DNA of 64,000 bases, taken from positions 558,001 through 622,000 of the forward strand of contig NZ_CP083757.1 in the NCBI RefSeq assembly GCF_020149935.1, written 5' to 3'. The stretch is from Marinilongibacter aquaticus (GTDB lineage Bacteria > Bacteroidota > Bacteroidia > Cytophagales > Spirosomataceae). Both the position numbers and the translations under genes were made by a program. The notes beneath the pieces were generated by a model. The model was given only the letters and a program-made list of their open reading frames with translations, ran no database searches and was not told the origin of the DNA. Position 1 is the first letter of the stretch. Each line of letters opens with the position of its first letter. Shown here in pieces: positions 63,126 through 64,000 of the stretch.

Positions 63126-64000
63126 AGTGATAAGTTATATGGGGCTTGATTTAAATAATGAATTGAGTAATTATATTTTTTTTTCCAATCAGCCCTATCA
63201 AAGTATTTTGAGTTATCAGTTATGTAATTGAAATATATTTCTCTGTGGAAATTTGTCTGCCGATTTATAATATGTGCGATTGTTTCTTTATCAGGATGAT
63301 TATGGCGTCCTCCATTAGTAGAAATGAGATATTTTGGGGAATCTACTAATTCCAATAAATCCTTGCTAATATTATTGAAACTACCGTGATGTGAAACTTT
63401 AATTAAATCGAATTTAATTATACCATCTTTTTTATATTCTTTTAGCGATTGGACTATCAAATCAGGATGTGCATCAGCAAGAAAAAGTAAATTTTTCTCT
63501 TGAATTTTTAATATGAAAGCAATGGAACTACCATTAGTAACAGTAGTATCTTCCTTAAAAGGCTTTTGCAGTAAATCTTGGAATGTTTCTTTTTCTGCTG
63601 AAATTTTTACAGATTGCTTTATGGAGGTGTCCTTTTCCCAAGACATAAACATTTCAAAAGCATCATCATACAATTCTGAGTTACCACCATCATAACTTAC
63701 CCCATATCTATATAGCTCATCCCTCCAAAAACTTTTCAATTGTTCCAATTTCCTTTTATTAGGGGATAGCAGTACTAATTCCTCATTTTCACCAATAGTA
63801 ATTTTTTTATGAAAGTCAGTGGAGATTGCATTACCTTCAAAATCACTATTCCATGAATATTTCCCCTGTAAAATTAATGCTCCTACTGTCGTACCCTGTT
63901 CCGCACTTATTTCTTGTTCACCCTTTATTTCATTCTCCCTTACAGGGTAACCTCTACGAATTAATTGATCCAGTATCCTTTTTTGGCTTTTATCAAGACT
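63122..64000 (-). CDS. MBL-fold hydrolase, AVAST type 1 (Avs1a-like), partial at the window edge
   Basis: The frame is open to the window edge on the minus strand, so the N-terminus with the HxHxDH-type motif lies outside. The visible 292 codons carry LLFLADAHPDLIVQSL, VSHHGSFNNIS and STNGGRHNHPDKETI, the C-terminal metal-binding parts of ComEC/Rec2-type metallo-beta-lactamase-fold proteins. It overlaps the protease-STAND gene by 4 bp. An MBL-fold protein next to a protease-STAND protein is the hallmark of AVAST type 1. Confidence 0.8.
   Translation of the reverse strand, partial: SLDKSQKRILDQLIRRGYPVRENEIKGEQEISAEQGTTVGALILQGKYSWNSDFEGNAISTDFHKKITIGENEELVLLSPNKRKLEQLKSFWRDELYRYGVSYDGGNSELYDDAFEMFMSWEKDTSIKQSVKISAEKETFQDLLQKPFKEDTTVTNGSSIAFILKIQEKNLLFLADAHPDLIVQSLKEYKKDGIIKFDLIKVSHHGSFNNISKDLLELVDSPKYLISTNGGRHNHPDKETIAHIINRQTNFHREIYFNYITDNSKYFDRADWKKKYNYSIHYLNQAPYNLSL

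Overview
The window looks like a chromosomal segment of a Bacteroidota bacterium, most likely of the Cytophagales type. The signs are a DUF2480 protein, a short primary sigma factor of 287 residues without region 1.1, promoters of the form TTTG-N19-TAnnTTTG (clear in front of the tRNA gene and of the lipoprotein gene at 26471), DUF6443-type Rhs/YD-repeat proteins, many AraC-, Crp- and HxlR-type regulators, and many small secreted or lipid-anchored proteins. No species can be named from the sequence alone.

Layout. 1-1270 holds DUF2480, a flavin reductase and a tiny remnant of a ferredoxin-NADP-reductase-like gene. 1333-3764 is a four-gene alkylation-repair operon: an AraC-methyltransferase Ada fusion, a 2OG-Fe(II) oxygenase, a stand-alone Ada metal-binding domain and AlkB. 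4015-5890 holds an AraC regulator, an OsmC protein and a membrane protein. 6076-14850 is a decaying Rhs/YD-repeat polymorphic-toxin locus. It contains an upstream YD gene broken by deletion and frameshift, then an intact 1321-residue Rhs protein ending in an M23 (LytM) peptidase tip, its putative immunity gene, a displaced second tip with its own putative immunity gene, and a third core scrap from another Rhs family. A 26-bp direct repeat in the same reading frame flanks the active tip plus immunity gene and marks where tips can be exchanged.

14941-36549 is mostly small stress, redox and regulatory cassettes: a glycosyltransferase, two serine hydrolases, Crp regulators beside an SDR and an AhpD-like protein, a HExxH peptidase, methionine aminopeptidase, an ArsR-SRPBCC-DoxX-DUF1801 operon with visible operators, and a divergent HxlR/QorB-like pair. 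36543-52332 is conserved housekeeping: menD, rpoD, pnp, rpsO, an LptF/LptG permease, tRNA-Met, a phoH-to-holA operon that includes a secreted M43 protease, dnaB and rlmD. 52553-54771 is an SDR-DoxX-AraC operon.

54960-64000 is visibly AT-richer and looks like a defence island. From the right edge leftward on the minus strand there is a metallo-beta-lactamase-fold protein (cut by the window edge), a 1947-residue protein with a trypsin-like protease domain fused to a STAND NTPase and a long helical sensor region, and three tandem small paralogues; an AlbA_2/HATPase protein follows. The first parts match the plan of AVAST (Avs) type 1 anti-phage systems; the triplicated small component is the unusual part. 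The Rhs locus (attack on neighbouring cells) and the AVAST-like locus (defence against phage) are the two conflict systems here and the best targets for follow-up.
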